From contig NZ_FNVT01000043.1 in assembly GCF_900108335.1 (NCBI RefSeq), positions 1 through 47,907 of the forward strand: 47,907 bases of DNA, in the 5' to 3' direction. Positions 1 through 8,096 of the stretch are shown here, piece by piece (position 1 is the stretch's first letter; each line of letters begins with the position of its first letter). This DNA is from Nonomuraea solani (GTDB lineage Bacteria; Actinomycetota; Actinomycetes; Streptosporangiales; Streptosporangiaceae). The notes under the pieces are model-generated. The model made no database searches, was not told the DNA's origin, and saw nothing but the letters and a program-made list of their open reading frames with translations. Both the position numbers and the translations under genes were made by a program.

Positions 1-2
1 AC

Positions 3-677
3 CCCAACCTGTGGAAGAACGGCGACAAGGGTGCCACCAAGCTCACCCCGCTGACCGAGGCCCAGTACAAGCAGCTGCTCGACGACAAGGCCGCCGGCAA
101 GGTCAAGGGCAAGGTGTTCAAGGACGACCTCGGCGACTACTGGCTGAACCAGTTCTACGTCATCCAGTGGTACAAGGTCTCCGCCGCCACCAAGTACTAC
201 CACGACAGCTTCTTCATCTTCACCGGTGGCGAGGCTTCGCTGGTCGACCGTGGCCGTCTCGGCGACAACGTTGGTGGCCAGGGCTTCGCGTGGAACCAGC
301 CGTCCGCCGGCAAGTACGTCCGGACGTTCGGTTACCCGTACGGCCCCCACCTCGACGGCAACCGGCCCTACACCGGTGTCACGCCGAAGTGGTGCTACGG
401 CAAGACCGCCAGCAAGGCTCTGCTCATCCCCTCCAAGAAGGTCGAAGAGCAGCAGTCCCTGAAGTGCGCCGTGACCGCCGGCTACGACGGTGGCCCGTGG
501 CTGTACAAGTACAGCAACGCCAAGCGTCTCGGCTACGTCAACGGTGTCACCAGCCTCATCGCTGACACCAACGACGACAAGCGCTACGACACGATCACGT
601 CGCCGTACTTCGACGGCGAGACCGCCACGATCTACAAGGCCGCTGCGGCCGTGTGGTCCGGCAAGCTCGTCAAGTAG
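3..677 (+). CDS. V8/trypsin-like serine peptidase homologue, 5'-truncated by window edge
   Basis: C-terminal 224 residues of a secreted chymotrypsin-fold protein; the start lies outside the window and the first full codon is at base 3. It aligns nearly residue for residue with the C-terminal half of the downstream gene at 843-2432 (shared LTEAQYKQLL, DDLGDYW, GVTPKWC, GYVNGVTSL blocks), so the two are tandem paralogues. Where the V8/glutamyl-endopeptidase family has GxSGGPW, this protein reads AGYDGGPW: the nucleophile Ser is Asp (GAC at 486-488). Known family role is extracellular proteolysis; with this residue missing a non-catalytic role is inferred. The His and Asp of the triad lie outside the visible part. 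A hairpin terminator follows the TAG. Confidence 0.85.
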   Translation, partial: PNLWKNGDKGATKLTPLTEAQYKQLLDDKAAGKVKGKVFKDDLGDYWLNQFYVIQWYKVSAATKYYHDSFFIFTGGEASLVDRGRLGDNVGGQGFAWNQPSAGKYVRTFGYPYGPHLDGNRPYTGVTPKWCYGKTASKALLIPSKKVEEQQSLKCAVTAGYDGGPWLYKYSNAKRLGYVNGVTSLIADTNDDKRYDTITSPYFDGETATIYKAAAAVWSGKLVK

Positions 678-725
678 TAACGCCGCGATCCGAACAACGA
701 CTCCGGTCGGCGTTCAGTAGCAACA

Positions 726-763
726 CCAAAGGGCTCGGCATCCGCCGGGCCCTTTGGCCTTTA
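726..763 (+). terminator. Rho-independent type terminator
   Basis: Stem CCAAAGGGC-t-CGGC, loop ATCC, GCCG-g-GCCCTTTGG (726-757), followed by a short T-rich tail. It sits about 50 bp after the stop at 677 and separates the two paralogues into independent transcripts. Confidence 0.8.
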
Positions 764-842
764 TATATCGACAAATCTGGTCACTTCCCTTACCGGGAGT
801 CACTCAGAGTCGATAGGGTCTTTACACCCCGTTTGACAATCT

Positions 843-2432
843 GTGGAGCCTCCGTTGAAGCGCCTGCTCATCCCCCTCGCCGTCGCTGGCCTGAGCGCCG
901 CCGCCCTTGCCGTCCCCGCCCAGGCAGAACCCCAATGGGCGACCGACAACCTCGCCCCCAAGCCCGCGGACGCGTACGGCGTCGCCGACTTCTGGCTCGA
1001 CGCCAACGGAGCGGCCCTGCGTAAGGCCACCCAGTACCGCCTGGACGCCAAGACCGTGCCCAGGCTCGTTTCGTCGGGGAGCCAGAGCGCCCCCGACGGC
1101 AAGCCCGGGATGACGTCCCCGACCGGCAACCCGAAGCCCACGGCCTCCAAGAACATCAACCTGCCGAAGACCATCGGCAAGGTGTTCTTCGTCGACAGCA
1201 AGAACAACCTCCGCTGGTGCTCGGCCACCTCCATCCAGTCGCGCAACCGCAACCTGGTCGCCACCGCCGGCCACTGCGTGTACGAGAACGGCAAGGACGT
1301 CTACCGGAACTGGATCTTCATTCCGGGCTACTACCAGGGCAAGTCGCCCTGGGGCGTCTACGTGGGCGCGTACGCCTTCACCGCCTACGACCTCGACACC
1401 TACGACGACTACGACGGCGACTTCGCCTTCGTGGCCGTCCACAACGGCTTCTCCCTCCTCGGCGGCGGCGAGGGCAAGCAGGTGCTGAAGTCCGAGTTCG
1501 ACAGCTTCATGGGCAAGAAGGGCGTCAAGTCCACCGAACTCAAGGACATCCCGGGCGGCAAGACGGCGGAGCAGCAGTATAAGGAGGGCCTCGACAAGTA
1601 CGGCCCCAACAGCGGCTTCCGCGCCGAGGGCTTCACCACGAAGGACCCCGCCGGCGGCAACTTCAAGGACTCGGTCCCGACCAACAACGAGGTCGAGGTC
1701 ACGGAGCTGCAGTGGAACGCGGCCCCGGCGGCCGACGAGGACCCCGGCAAGTGGAAGAACGGCGACAAGGGTGCCACCAAGAGCACCCCGCTCACCGAAG
1801 CCCAGTACAAGCAACTGCTCAATGACAAGGCCGCCGGCAAGGTCAAGGGCAAGGTCTACAAGGACGACCTCGGCGACTACTGGCTCAAGCAGTTCTACCT
1901 GGTCCAGTGGTACAAGGTCACCGCCGGCACCAAGTACTTCCACGACAGCTTCTTCATCTTCCCGACCGCCGGCAAGGCCAAGGACCTGGGCCGTCTCGGT
2001 GACGTGGTCGGTGGCCAGGGCATCGCGTGGAACCAGAAGATGGGCCAGGTCGTGACGGCCTTCGGCTACCCGAGCGACCCGCACCCCGACGGCGACCGGC
2101 CGTTCACCGGCGTCACGCCGAAGTGGTGCACCGGCAAGACCGGCACGAAGCAGTACCAGGTCAACACCTTCAAGGTGGAGACCCACCAGGTGCTCAAGTG
2201 CTCCATGACGGGCGGCGCCGACGGCGGCCCCTGGCTCATGCGCTACGACAACAACAAGCGCACCGGCTACGTCAACGGCGTGACCAGCCTGTTCGCGGAC
2301 ACCGACAAGAACGAGCGGATCGACTACATCAGCTCGGCCTACTTCGACGGTGAGGTGGCCGACGTTTACAACAAGGCCAACTACGCCGAGACCAAGGCGA
2401 TCGTCGGCCCGAACGGCGACATGCTGAAGTAG
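843..2432 (+). CDS. Secreted V8/trypsin-like serine peptidase homologue with Ser-to-Asp active site
   Basis: 529-residue exported protein. GTG start at 843; residues 1-28 form a Sec signal peptide (Lys/Arg, hydrophobic core, cleavage near AQA). The trypsin-fold landmarks are seen in order: TAGHC (catalytic His region), GDFAFVAV (catalytic Asp region), then a long insertion rich in Lys and Asp, and finally TGGADGGPW. In active V8-family enzymes the last motif is GGSSGGPW; here Asp460 (GAC at 2220-2222) takes the place of Ser. The upstream paralogue shows the same change, so it predates or was kept through the duplication. The protein is probably secreted and non-proteolytic, or uses other chemistry; this is inference. 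A strong terminator follows. Confidence 0.9.
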   Translation: MEPPLKRLLIPLAVAGLSAAALAVPAQAEPQWATDNLAPKPADAYGVADFWLDANGAALRKATQYRLDAKTVPRLVSSGSQSAPDGKPGMTSPTGNPKPTASKNINLPKTIGKVFFVDSKNNLRWCSATSIQSRNRNLVATAGHCVYENGKDVYRNWIFIPGYYQGKSPWGVYVGAYAFTAYDLDTYDDYDGDFAFVAVHNGFSLLGGGEGKQVLKSEFDSFMGKKGVKSTELKDIPGGKTAEQQYKEGLDKYGPNSGFRAEGFTTKDPAGGNFKDSVPTNNEVEVTELQWNAAPAADEDPGKWKNGDKGATKSTPLTEAQYKQLLNDKAAGKVKGKVYKDDLGDYWLKQFYLVQWYKVTAGTKYFHDSFFIFPTAGKAKDLGRLGDVVGGQGIAWNQKMGQVVTAFGYPSDPHPDGDRPFTGVTPKWCTGKTGTKQYQVNTFKVETHQVLKCSMTGGADGGPWLMRYDNNKRTGYVNGVTSLFADTDKNERIDYISSAYFDGEVADVYNKANYAETKAIVGPNGDMLK

Positions 2433-2444
2433 CCTCTGCCACGA

Positions 2445-2479
2445 GAAAGGCCCGGATCCAAGGATCTGGGCCTTTCTTC
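2445..2479 (+). terminator. Rho-independent terminator of the protease-homologue gene
   Basis: GAAAGGCCCGGATCC / GGATCTGGGCCTTTC stem with an AA loop, then TTC; 12 bp after the stop codon. The stem is near-symmetric and could also stop transcripts coming from the convergent gene at 2524-3882. Confidence 0.85.
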
Positions 2480-2484
2480 ATCTC

Positions 2485-2566
2485 ACACGGCCGTCAGCTC
2501 GCACAGACGCTCGCGCAGCGCCATCACACCGCCGTCAGCTCACGCGTACGCTCGCGCAGCGCCATC
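2485..2566. repeat. 41-bp tandem duplication at the 3' end of the regulator gene
   Basis: Copies at 2485-2525 and 2526-2566 differ at few positions. Each carries, on the minus strand, the same gene ending (codons for MALRER, then ELTAV and TGA). The gene stops in the upstream copy and the other copy is left as an untranslated or mini-ORF remnant. Confidence 0.85.
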
Positions 2567-3882
2567 ACAGGCCGCTCGTTCTTGTACGGCTCCAGCCGCC
2601 GCCGCAGATCGGCCGCGTACGACCGGGACCGGCTCGACTGCAGCTCACTGGCCAGCGTCAGCGCCCCGGACGCCGCCGAGCACGCCTCCTCCAGCTCCCC
2701 GCACTGCAGCAGCCCGGCCGCCAGCAGCGACAGGTTGAACATGCGCCCCCTGACGAACCGGGAGTCCATGTCGAGCGATCGCCGAGCCTGACGCACGGCC
2801 CGCTCGCCCTCCCCCAGGTCACGGAAACAGTGGGCGAATTTCGCGGACAGGTAAGCCTCGTCGAAGTAGCTGAGCCACTTGGGCTCCTCGGCGGGCTTGC
2901 GGGCATCGAAGGCGCACTCGGCCTCGTGCAGGGAGGCGCCGCAGGAGCGGGCGTCACCCATGCCGGCGTGCGCGTGGGCCTCCAGGACGTGCGCGGAGGC
3001 GAGGAGCGTCTTGACCCCGGCGGTGCGGGCCGCCATCTGCGCGGCCCTGGCCAGGTCGAGGGCGTGGGCCGGCTGGCCCATGTAGATGGCCTGGTGAGCC
3101 ATGCCGGCCAGGATCTCGCCGCCCAGGGTCTGGTCGTCGGCGCCCCTGGCCAGGCGCAGGGCCTGGATCAGGTAGCGCTGGGCCAGGCCGTGCTGCTCCA
3201 TGTCGTAGGCCATCCAGCCCGCCAGGCGGGTCAGCTCGGCGGCCGCCGCGGCCAGTTGCCTGCCGGTGGACTCCCCGTACGAGCCGTCCTTGAGCAGGGG
3301 CGAGACGGCGGTGTCGAGGTATTTGACCACGGACGAGCGGACCCGGCCGCTGCCGAACCGGTTGTCGAGCTCACCGAAGGATCGGGTGACCTCGTGAATC
3401 GCGGCGACGTCGGCGCGGCCGACCCGCCGCGTGCCGGTGCCGCTCGGGCGTCCCTCGGACGGGGACGTCAGCCAGCGAATGGCTCCTACCGAGCCTGCTC
3501 CTATCGCGAACGTCGAGTCGATCAGGAACCTCCGTCTCTCCACATCGGCTCGCCACAGCGCCGTCACGGTCGCGACCCCCTCCTGCCACGTGTGCGTGAA
3601 CTCCTGTCCGAGATCGAGGGGTGTGATGATGGCCGGCATGCCCAGATCCTCCGAGCTGACCTGCCTGCCTAGCCGCAGTGCGAAGATCTCGGTGAGCAGG
3701 CACGGCACGGGATCGCGCGGCCTCTGACCGCCGATCCAGCGCAGGACGGAACTGTGGTCGTACTTGAGGCCGGGCGTGCCACGAGCGGCGCCCAGATCGT
3801 TGAGGCGCCTGGCCAGTCCCTTGTGGGAAAACCCCGCCTCCGCGATGAGCTGCTGCAGCAGTCGATTCGGCTCACGTTCCAT
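2524..3882 (-). CDS. NsdA-type HTH transcriptional regulator with TPR-like C-terminal region
   Basis: 452 residues. The ATG at 3882 is chosen over the upstream GTG because GAGGAG lies 5 nt before it. Residues about 5-75 form an actinobacterial helix-turn-helix segment (LIAEAGFSHKGLARRLN, then the RWIGGQRPRDPVP motif). This resembles the N-terminus of Streptomyces NsdA, a negative regulator of sporulation and antibiotic production. The remaining residues are an alpha-helical, Ala/Leu/Arg-rich TPR-like array (LARAAQMAARTAGVKTLL, GERAVRQARRSLDM). Role in development or secondary metabolism is inferred from the family. It is convergent with the protease homologue and divergent to nothing obvious upstream. 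Confidence 0.8.
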   Translation of the reverse strand: MEREPNRLLQQLIAEAGFSHKGLARRLNDLGAARGTPGLKYDHSSVLRWIGGQRPRDPVPCLLTEIFALRLGRQVSSEDLGMPAIITPLDLGQEFTHTWQEGVATVTALWRADVERRRFLIDSTFAIGAGSVGAIRWLTSPSEGRPSGTGTRRVGRADVAAIHEVTRSFGELDNRFGSGRVRSSVVKYLDTAVSPLLKDGSYGESTGRQLAAAAAELTRLAGWMAYDMEQHGLAQRYLIQALRLARGADDQTLGGEILAGMAHQAIYMGQPAHALDLARAAQMAARTAGVKTLLASAHVLEAHAHAGMGDARSCGASLHEAECAFDARKPAEEPKWLSYFDEAYLSAKFAHCFRDLGEGERAVRQARRSLDMDSRFVRGRMFNLSLLAAGLLQCGELEEACSAASGALTLASELQSSRSRSYAADLRRRLEPYKNERPVMALRERTRELTAV

Positions 3883-3932
3883 CGCTCTCCTCGTCACAGG
3901 AGCCGGCGCCCACATCCTTACAGAGAGCTACT

Positions 3933-3938
3933 GTTATA
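3933..3938 (-). promoter_or_regulatory. Possible -10 element of the NsdA-type regulator
   Basis: Minus strand reads TATAAC 51 nt upstream of the ATG at 3882, in the only AT-rich part of this spacer. No convincing -35 is seen 17 bp away, so this is a weak call. Confidence 0.3.
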
Positions 3939-4098
3939 GCACCTTGCGTAAAGGATTTATGGCAGTTCCCAAAGGACAAGCCAACTCCATCCCACACCCA
4001 TGCGCCGGATCCACGCAGCGAAGACCGGCGGCTCACTCCTGGACGGGGACCTCTACTACCCGAGGCACGCCGGAGTATTCCGAAAGCCCTAAAGGGAT

Positions 4099-4120
4099 GC
4101 GGGGGCCGAAAGGCCCCCGC
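4099..4120 (-). terminator. Terminator of the malic enzyme gene
   Basis: Perfect 9-bp stem GCGGGGGCC / GGCCCCCGC with a 4-nt loop, directly after the malic enzyme stop at 4124 on the minus strand. The U-tract is poor, as is usual for actinomycete terminators. Confidence 0.75.
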
Positions 4121-4123
4121 TGC

Positions 4124-5335
4124 TCAGACCAGGCGCGCCACGCCGTCGGCCCGCGCCTGAGCGGCCACCGCGGCCGTCACGGCCGGCGCCACGCGCTCGT
4201 CGAACGGGCTCGGGATGATGTACGCGGACGACAGGTCGTCGCCGACGACGCCCGCCAGCGCGTTGGCCGCGGCCACCTTCATGTTCTCGGTGATCGTGGT
4301 GGCCCGCACGTCGAGCGCGCCACGGAACACGCCGGGGAAGGCCAGCACGTTGTTGATCTGGTTGGGGAAGTCGGAGCGCCCGGTGGCCACGACCCCGACG
4401 TGCTTGGCCGCCACGTCGGGGTGCACCTCGGGGGTGGGGTTGGACAGGGCGAACACGATGGCGTCGGGCGCCATGGAGGCGATGGCCTCCTCCGAGACGG
4501 TGGATCCGGACAGCCCCAAGAACAGGTCGGCCCCCGCCAGCGCCTCCTCGGTCGAGCCGGTGTGGCCCGCGCGGTTGGTGTCGCGGGCGAGCGCCTCCTT
4601 GATCGGGTTGAGGCCCTCCCTGCCCGCGTAGATCATGCCCTTGGAGTCGGCGACCGCGATGTCGCCGATGCCCGCCTCCAGCAGGATGCGCGTGACGGCG
4701 ACGCCCGAGGCGCCCGCACCGGCCACCACGGCGCGCAGGTCGCCCAGGGAGCGGCCGGTCAGGCGGGCGGCGTTCTGCAGGGCCGCCAGGGCCACGATGG
4801 CGGTGCCGTGCTGGTCGTCGTGGAAGACGGGGATGTCGAGCAGATCGCGCAGCCGGTCTTCGACCTCGAAGCAGCGGGGGGCGCTGATGTCCTCCAGGTT
4901 GATGCCGCCGAACGAGGGCGCGAGACGCACCACGGTCTCGACGAGCGCGTCGACGTCGGTGCAGTCGAGGCAGATGGGGACGGCGTCGACGTTGGCGAAC
5001 TCCTTGAACAGCAGCGCCTTGCCCTCCATCACCGGCATGGCGGCCGCGGGGCCGATGTCGCCGAGGCCGAGCACCGCGGTGCCGTCGGAGACGACGGCGA
5101 CCACCCGGGAGACCCAGGTGTAGTCGTTGACCAGCGCGGGGTTGTCGGCTATCGCGGTGCAGACCCGGGCGACGCCGGGCGTGTAGGCGAGGGAGAGGTC
5201 GTCCGCGTCGCGGACGGGAACGGTGGAGCGGACCTCGAGCTTGCCTCCGCGGTGCAGCGCGAAAGCCGGGTCGAGGTCGAGTGATTCGATGGAAGCAGAA
5301 GCGGGCGTGGCAGCCACAGCGACCCCTGTAGTCAT
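4124..5335 (-). CDS. NAD(P)-dependent malic enzyme
   Basis: 403 residues; catalyses oxidative decarboxylation of malate to pyruvate, linking the TCA cycle with gluconeogenesis and NAD(P)H supply. N-terminal malic domain shows SLAYTPGVARVC (catalytic Tyr region), the GKALLFKEFANVDAVPICLD Lys region and FHDDQHGTA (metal-binding Asp). The C-terminal Rossmann domain has GAGASGVAVTRILLEAG, FALSNPTPEV and FPNQINNVLAFPGVF. Length fits the short bacterial form without a phosphotransacetylase extension. Coenzyme choice cannot be decided from sequence here. Monocistronic, with its own hairpin terminator, divergent from the amino-acid transporter operon across a 260-bp spacer. Confidence 0.95.
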   Translation of the reverse strand: MTTGVAVAATPASASIESLDLDPAFALHRGGKLEVRSTVPVRDADDLSLAYTPGVARVCTAIADNPALVNDYTWVSRVVAVVSDGTAVLGLGDIGPAAAMPVMEGKALLFKEFANVDAVPICLDCTDVDALVETVVRLAPSFGGINLEDISAPRCFEVEDRLRDLLDIPVFHDDQHGTAIVALAALQNAARLTGRSLGDLRAVVAGAGASGVAVTRILLEAGIGDIAVADSKGMIYAGREGLNPIKEALARDTNRAGHTGSTEEALAGADLFLGLSGSTVSEEAIASMAPDAIVFALSNPTPEVHPDVAAKHVGVVATGRSDFPNQINNVLAFPGVFRGALDVRATTITENMKVAAANALAGVVGDDLSSAYIIPSPFDERVAPAVTAAVAAQARADGVARLV

Positions 5336-5595
5336 TGGAAGCGGAAGAGACCGTCGGCGGACGAGCGCGAGTGGCCTGGCTTCGGTGCTGCCAGGGTCCC
5401 CTCATCGGTCGTCTCAGAGGGGTACGGGGGTCACCCGTTCCCCCATAGTGCCACATGCTGAGATGGTGTTCGGTGTCGTAGCCGACGCCGTTCTGTTGAC
5501 GCATTGTTAAATGGCGGATGACGGACCGCAGCAAAACCCCATTTAAACTGCACAAAACGCAAGTTTCGTAGCATTTCACTTCGAGGAGGCCGTAC

Positions 5596-6450
5596 ATGGC
5601 CCTCAGCCCCAAGGGCCGCCGCGGCTACGCCGCCGGCGCGCTCGCCCTGACCGCTGTTCTCGCACTGACCGCGTGCGGCAGCGAGAGCGGCACGACCTCC
5701 GGCACCACCAGTGCGACCGCCTCCGCCGCCGGCGGCGTCAAGCTGGTGCAGCCCGGCAAGCTCACGGTCTGTACGAACATCCCGTACGAGCCGTTCCAGT
5801 TCAAGGACGCCAGCGGCAAGATCGTCGGCTTCGACGTCGACATCGTCGACCTGGCCGCGAAGAAGCTGGGCGTGACCCAGAACATCGTGGACATCGACTT
5901 CGCCGTGATCAAGAGCGGCGCCGCCATGGCCGCGGGCAAGTGCGACGTCGCCGCCGCGGGCATGACGATCACGCCCGAGCGCCAGAAGAACATCGACTTC
6001 TCCGTGCCCTACTTCGACGCCACGCAGGCCCTGCTGGCCAAGAAGGGCACGGGGGCGACGTCGCTGGCGGACGTCAAGGCCAAGGGTCTCAAGCTGGGCG
6101 CCCAGGCCAGCACGACCGGCCTCGAATACGTCAAGAAGCAGGGCTTCGACCCCACCGAGTACGCCGACTCCGCCAAGGAGCTGCTGGCGCTGCAGGCGGG
6201 CCAGGCCGACGTGATCGTCCAGGACCTGCCCGTCGTGCTCACCTGGCTGAAGAAGCCCGAGGTGGCCGAGAAGTTCGAGATGATCGGCAGCCTCGACACC
6301 GGTGAGCAGTACGGCATCGGCCTGAAGAAGGGTGCCGACCCCACGTTGCTCAAGACGATCAACGAGGAGATCACCAAGGCCAAGGAAGACGGCACCTACG
6401 AGAAGATCTTCGTGAAGTGGTTCGGCAAGAAGCCCGGCGAGCTGGGCTGA
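5596..6450 (+). CDS. Polar amino-acid ABC transporter substrate-binding lipoprotein
   Basis: 284 residues, SBP_bac_3 family (glutamine/glutamate/cationic amino-acid type). Residues 1-26 are a lipoprotein signal peptide ending in LTAC, with Cys27 lipidated; a Ser/Thr-rich linker follows. Ligand-domain landmarks are LTVCTNIPYEPFQFKD, GFDVDIVDLAAKKLG and the ligand-contact segment AAGMTITPERQKNIDFS. The ATG has GAGGAGG upstream. First gene of a three-gene operon with permease (3-bp gap) and ATPase. The exact substrate is not fixed by sequence; polar amino acid is the supported level. The 260-bp AT-rich leader probably contains the operon promoter, but no clear -35/-10 pair was identified. Confidence 0.93.
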   Translation: MALSPKGRRGYAAGALALTAVLALTACGSESGTTSGTTSATASAAGGVKLVQPGKLTVCTNIPYEPFQFKDASGKIVGFDVDIVDLAAKKLGVTQNIVDIDFAVIKSGAAMAAGKCDVAAAGMTITPERQKNIDFSVPYFDATQALLAKKGTGATSLADVKAKGLKLGAQASTTGLEYVKKQGFDPTEYADSAKELLALQAGQADVIVQDLPVVLTWLKKPEVAEKFEMIGSLDTGEQYGIGLKKGADPTLLKTINEEITKAKEDGTYEKIFVKWFGKKPGELG

Positions 6451-6453
6451 TCC

Positions 6454-7293
6454 ATGGCCGACCAGCCGAAGACGGCACCGAAGACGGCTGAGCCTGGGCG
6501 TGCCAGGCTCAGCCCCCGGAAGAAGCAGCGGATCAGCCTCGCCGTCCAGTACGTCGTCCTGGCCGCCGTCCTCGTCGGCGTCGCCCTGTACGCCGACTGG
6601 GCCAGCCTCGCCCAGAACTTCGCCAAGATCGACGTGGCGGAGGAGGCCCTGCCCGACCTGTTCACCATCGCGCTGCGCAACACGATCATCTACACGGTGG
6701 GCGGGTTCGTCTTCGCGTTCGTGCTGGGCCTGGTGCTGGCGCTCATGCGGCTCTCGCAGGTCCTGCCGTACCGGTGGATCGCGAGCGTCTACATCGAGAT
6801 CTTCCGCGGCCTGCCCGCGCTGCTGATCTTCTTGATGATCACGTTCCTGCCGCTGGCGCTGCCCGGTTTCCAGGTGCCCGGGGGCACGTACGGGCAGGGC
6901 ATTCTCGGGCTCGGCCTGGTCGGCGCGGCCTACCAGGCGGAGGTGTTCCGCGCGGGCCTGCAGGCCGTGCCCAAGGGGCAGACCGAGGCCGCCAGGTCGC
7001 TCGGCATGTCGGCCACCCGCGCCCAGGTGACCGTGGTGATCCCGCAGGCCATCCGCATGGTCATCCCGCCGACCACCAACCAGTTCGTGGCGCTGCTCAA
7101 GGACTCGTCGCTGGTGCTGTTCCTCGGCGTGTCCGGCGAGTACGTCGAGCTGGCCAAGTTCGGCAACGACCTGGCCTCCCAGTTCGCCAACGCCACGCCG
7201 ATCATGGTCGCCGGCCTGACCTACCTGATCGTCACCATTCCGCTGGGCTACCTCGCGTCCCGGCTGGAGGGACGTAAGGGGAGGACCGCATGA
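6454..7293 (+). CDS. Amino-acid ABC transporter permease (HisM/GlnP family)
   Basis: 279 residues, integral inner-membrane permease. A short Lys/Arg-rich cytosolic N-terminus precedes a first membrane helix near residues 28-48; four or more further hydrophobic spans follow. The cytosolic EAA loop that docks the ATPase is visible as EAARSLGMSATRAQVTVVIPQAI. Signature HEQM-family segments include FALRNTIIYTVGG-like start and FRGLPALLIF. Only one permease is present, so it probably works as a homodimer. Its stop overlaps the ATPase start by 4 bp (ATGA), implying translational coupling. Confidence 0.95.
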   Translation: MADQPKTAPKTAEPGRARLSPRKKQRISLAVQYVVLAAVLVGVALYADWASLAQNFAKIDVAEEALPDLFTIALRNTIIYTVGGFVFAFVLGLVLALMRLSQVLPYRWIASVYIEIFRGLPALLIFLMITFLPLALPGFQVPGGTYGQGILGLGLVGAAYQAEVFRAGLQAVPKGQTEAARSLGMSATRAQVTVVIPQAIRMVIPPTTNQFVALLKDSSLVLFLGVSGEYVELAKFGNDLASQFANATPIMVAGLTYLIVTIPLGYLASRLEGRKGRTA

Positions 7294-8033
7294 CGAACGC
7301 CATCGAGCTGCACGACCTGCACAAATACTTCGGCAAGAACGAGGTGCTCAAGGGCATCGACCTGACGGTCGAGCCCGGCCAGGTGGTCTGCGTCATCGGC
7401 CCGTCGGGCTCGGGCAAGTCCACCCTGCTGCGCTGCGTCAACCTGCTGGAGCAGCCCACCCGGGGCAAGGTGTTCGTGCAGGGGGTCGAGGTGACCGACC
7501 TCGACGTCGACATCGACGCCGTCAGACGGCACATCGGCATGGTCTTCCAGCAGTTCAACCTGTTCCCGCACATGACGGCGCTGCAGAACGTGATGATCGC
7601 CCAGCAGCGGGTGCTCAAGCGGAGTAAGAAGGAAGCCGAGATCGTCGCCAGGGAAAACCTGGACAAGGTCGGCGTGGGTGCCAAGTGCGACTCCCTGCCG
7701 AGCCAGCTCTCCGGCGGGCAGCAGCAGCGGGTGGCCATCGCCAGGGCGCTGGCCATGAACCCGGACCTGATGCTGTTCGACGAGCCGACCTCGGCGCTCG
7801 ACCCCGAACTGGTCGGCGACGTGCTCACCGTCATGCGCAAGCTGGCCGAGGAGGGGATGACCATGCTCGTGGTCACCCACGAGATGGGCTTCGCGCGCGA
7901 GGTGGCCGACCGGGTGGTGTTCATGGACGGTGGCGTGATCGTCGAGGACGGCGCCCCCGCCCAGGTGATCGGTGATCCACAGCACGAGCGCACCCGTACG
8001 TTCCTGCACCGCGTGCTGCACCCCGAGGGATAG
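7290..8033 (+). CDS. Amino-acid ABC transporter ATP-binding protein (GlnQ-like)
   Basis: 247 residues, complete ABC ATPase that powers the preceding permease. Walker A GPSGSGKST at residues 37-45, Q-loop in GMVFQQFNLFPHMT, signature LSGGQQQR, Walker B LMLFDEPTSALDPE and switch His in VVTHEMGF. All key residues are intact. The start overlaps the permease stop by 4 bp. A GC-rich hairpin lies 5 bp after the stop and ends the operon. Confidence 0.97.
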   Translation: MTNAIELHDLHKYFGKNEVLKGIDLTVEPGQVVCVIGPSGSGKSTLLRCVNLLEQPTRGKVFVQGVEVTDLDVDIDAVRRHIGMVFQQFNLFPHMTALQNVMIAQQRVLKRSKKEAEIVARENLDKVGVGAKCDSLPSQLSGGQQQRVAIARALAMNPDLMLFDEPTSALDPELVGDVLTVMRKLAEEGMTMLVVTHEMGFAREVADRVVFMDGGVIVEDGAPAQVIGDPQHERTRTFLHRVLHPEG

Positions 8034-8038
8034 GCGCG

Positions 8039-8079
8039 GACGGCGGGGCGCGCGGTTCCTCGCGGGCCGCCCCGCCGTC
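8039..8079 (+). terminator. Hairpin terminator of the amino-acid transporter operon
   Basis: 11-bp perfect stem GACGGCGGGGC / GCCCCGCCGTC with a GC-rich 19-nt interior; no U-tract, typical of actinomycete intrinsic terminators. Confidence 0.7.
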
Positions 8080-8080
8080 T

Positions 8081-8093
8081 GGTGTAATACACC
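8081..8093. promoter_or_regulatory. 13-bp palindrome overlapping a likely -10 element
   Basis: GGTGT-AAT-ACACC is a perfect palindrome 3 bp before the ATG at 8097. It contains TGTAAT (5 of 6 to TATAAT), so the transcript may be nearly leaderless and the palindrome may be an operator. The role is inferred. Confidence 0.4.
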
Positions 8094-8096
8094 GGC

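Noticed and set aside
828..842. TTGACA-like -35 just before the GTG at 843
   Set aside because: It directly abuts the start codon, so any transcript from it would begin inside the signal-peptide coding region.
822..2186. 454-residue minus-strand frame opposite the protease homologue
   Set aside because: Antisense shadow caused by high GC3; no family resemblance, while the plus strand has a signal peptide and clear protease-fold motifs.
3764..5284. 506-residue plus-strand frame antisense to malic enzyme
   Set aside because: Antisense shadow, His/Arg/Gly-rich without motifs.
4089..5612. 507-residue minus-strand frame over the malic enzyme gene
   Set aside because: Frame-shifted shadow of the malic enzyme; Arg/Pro-rich composition and no motif.
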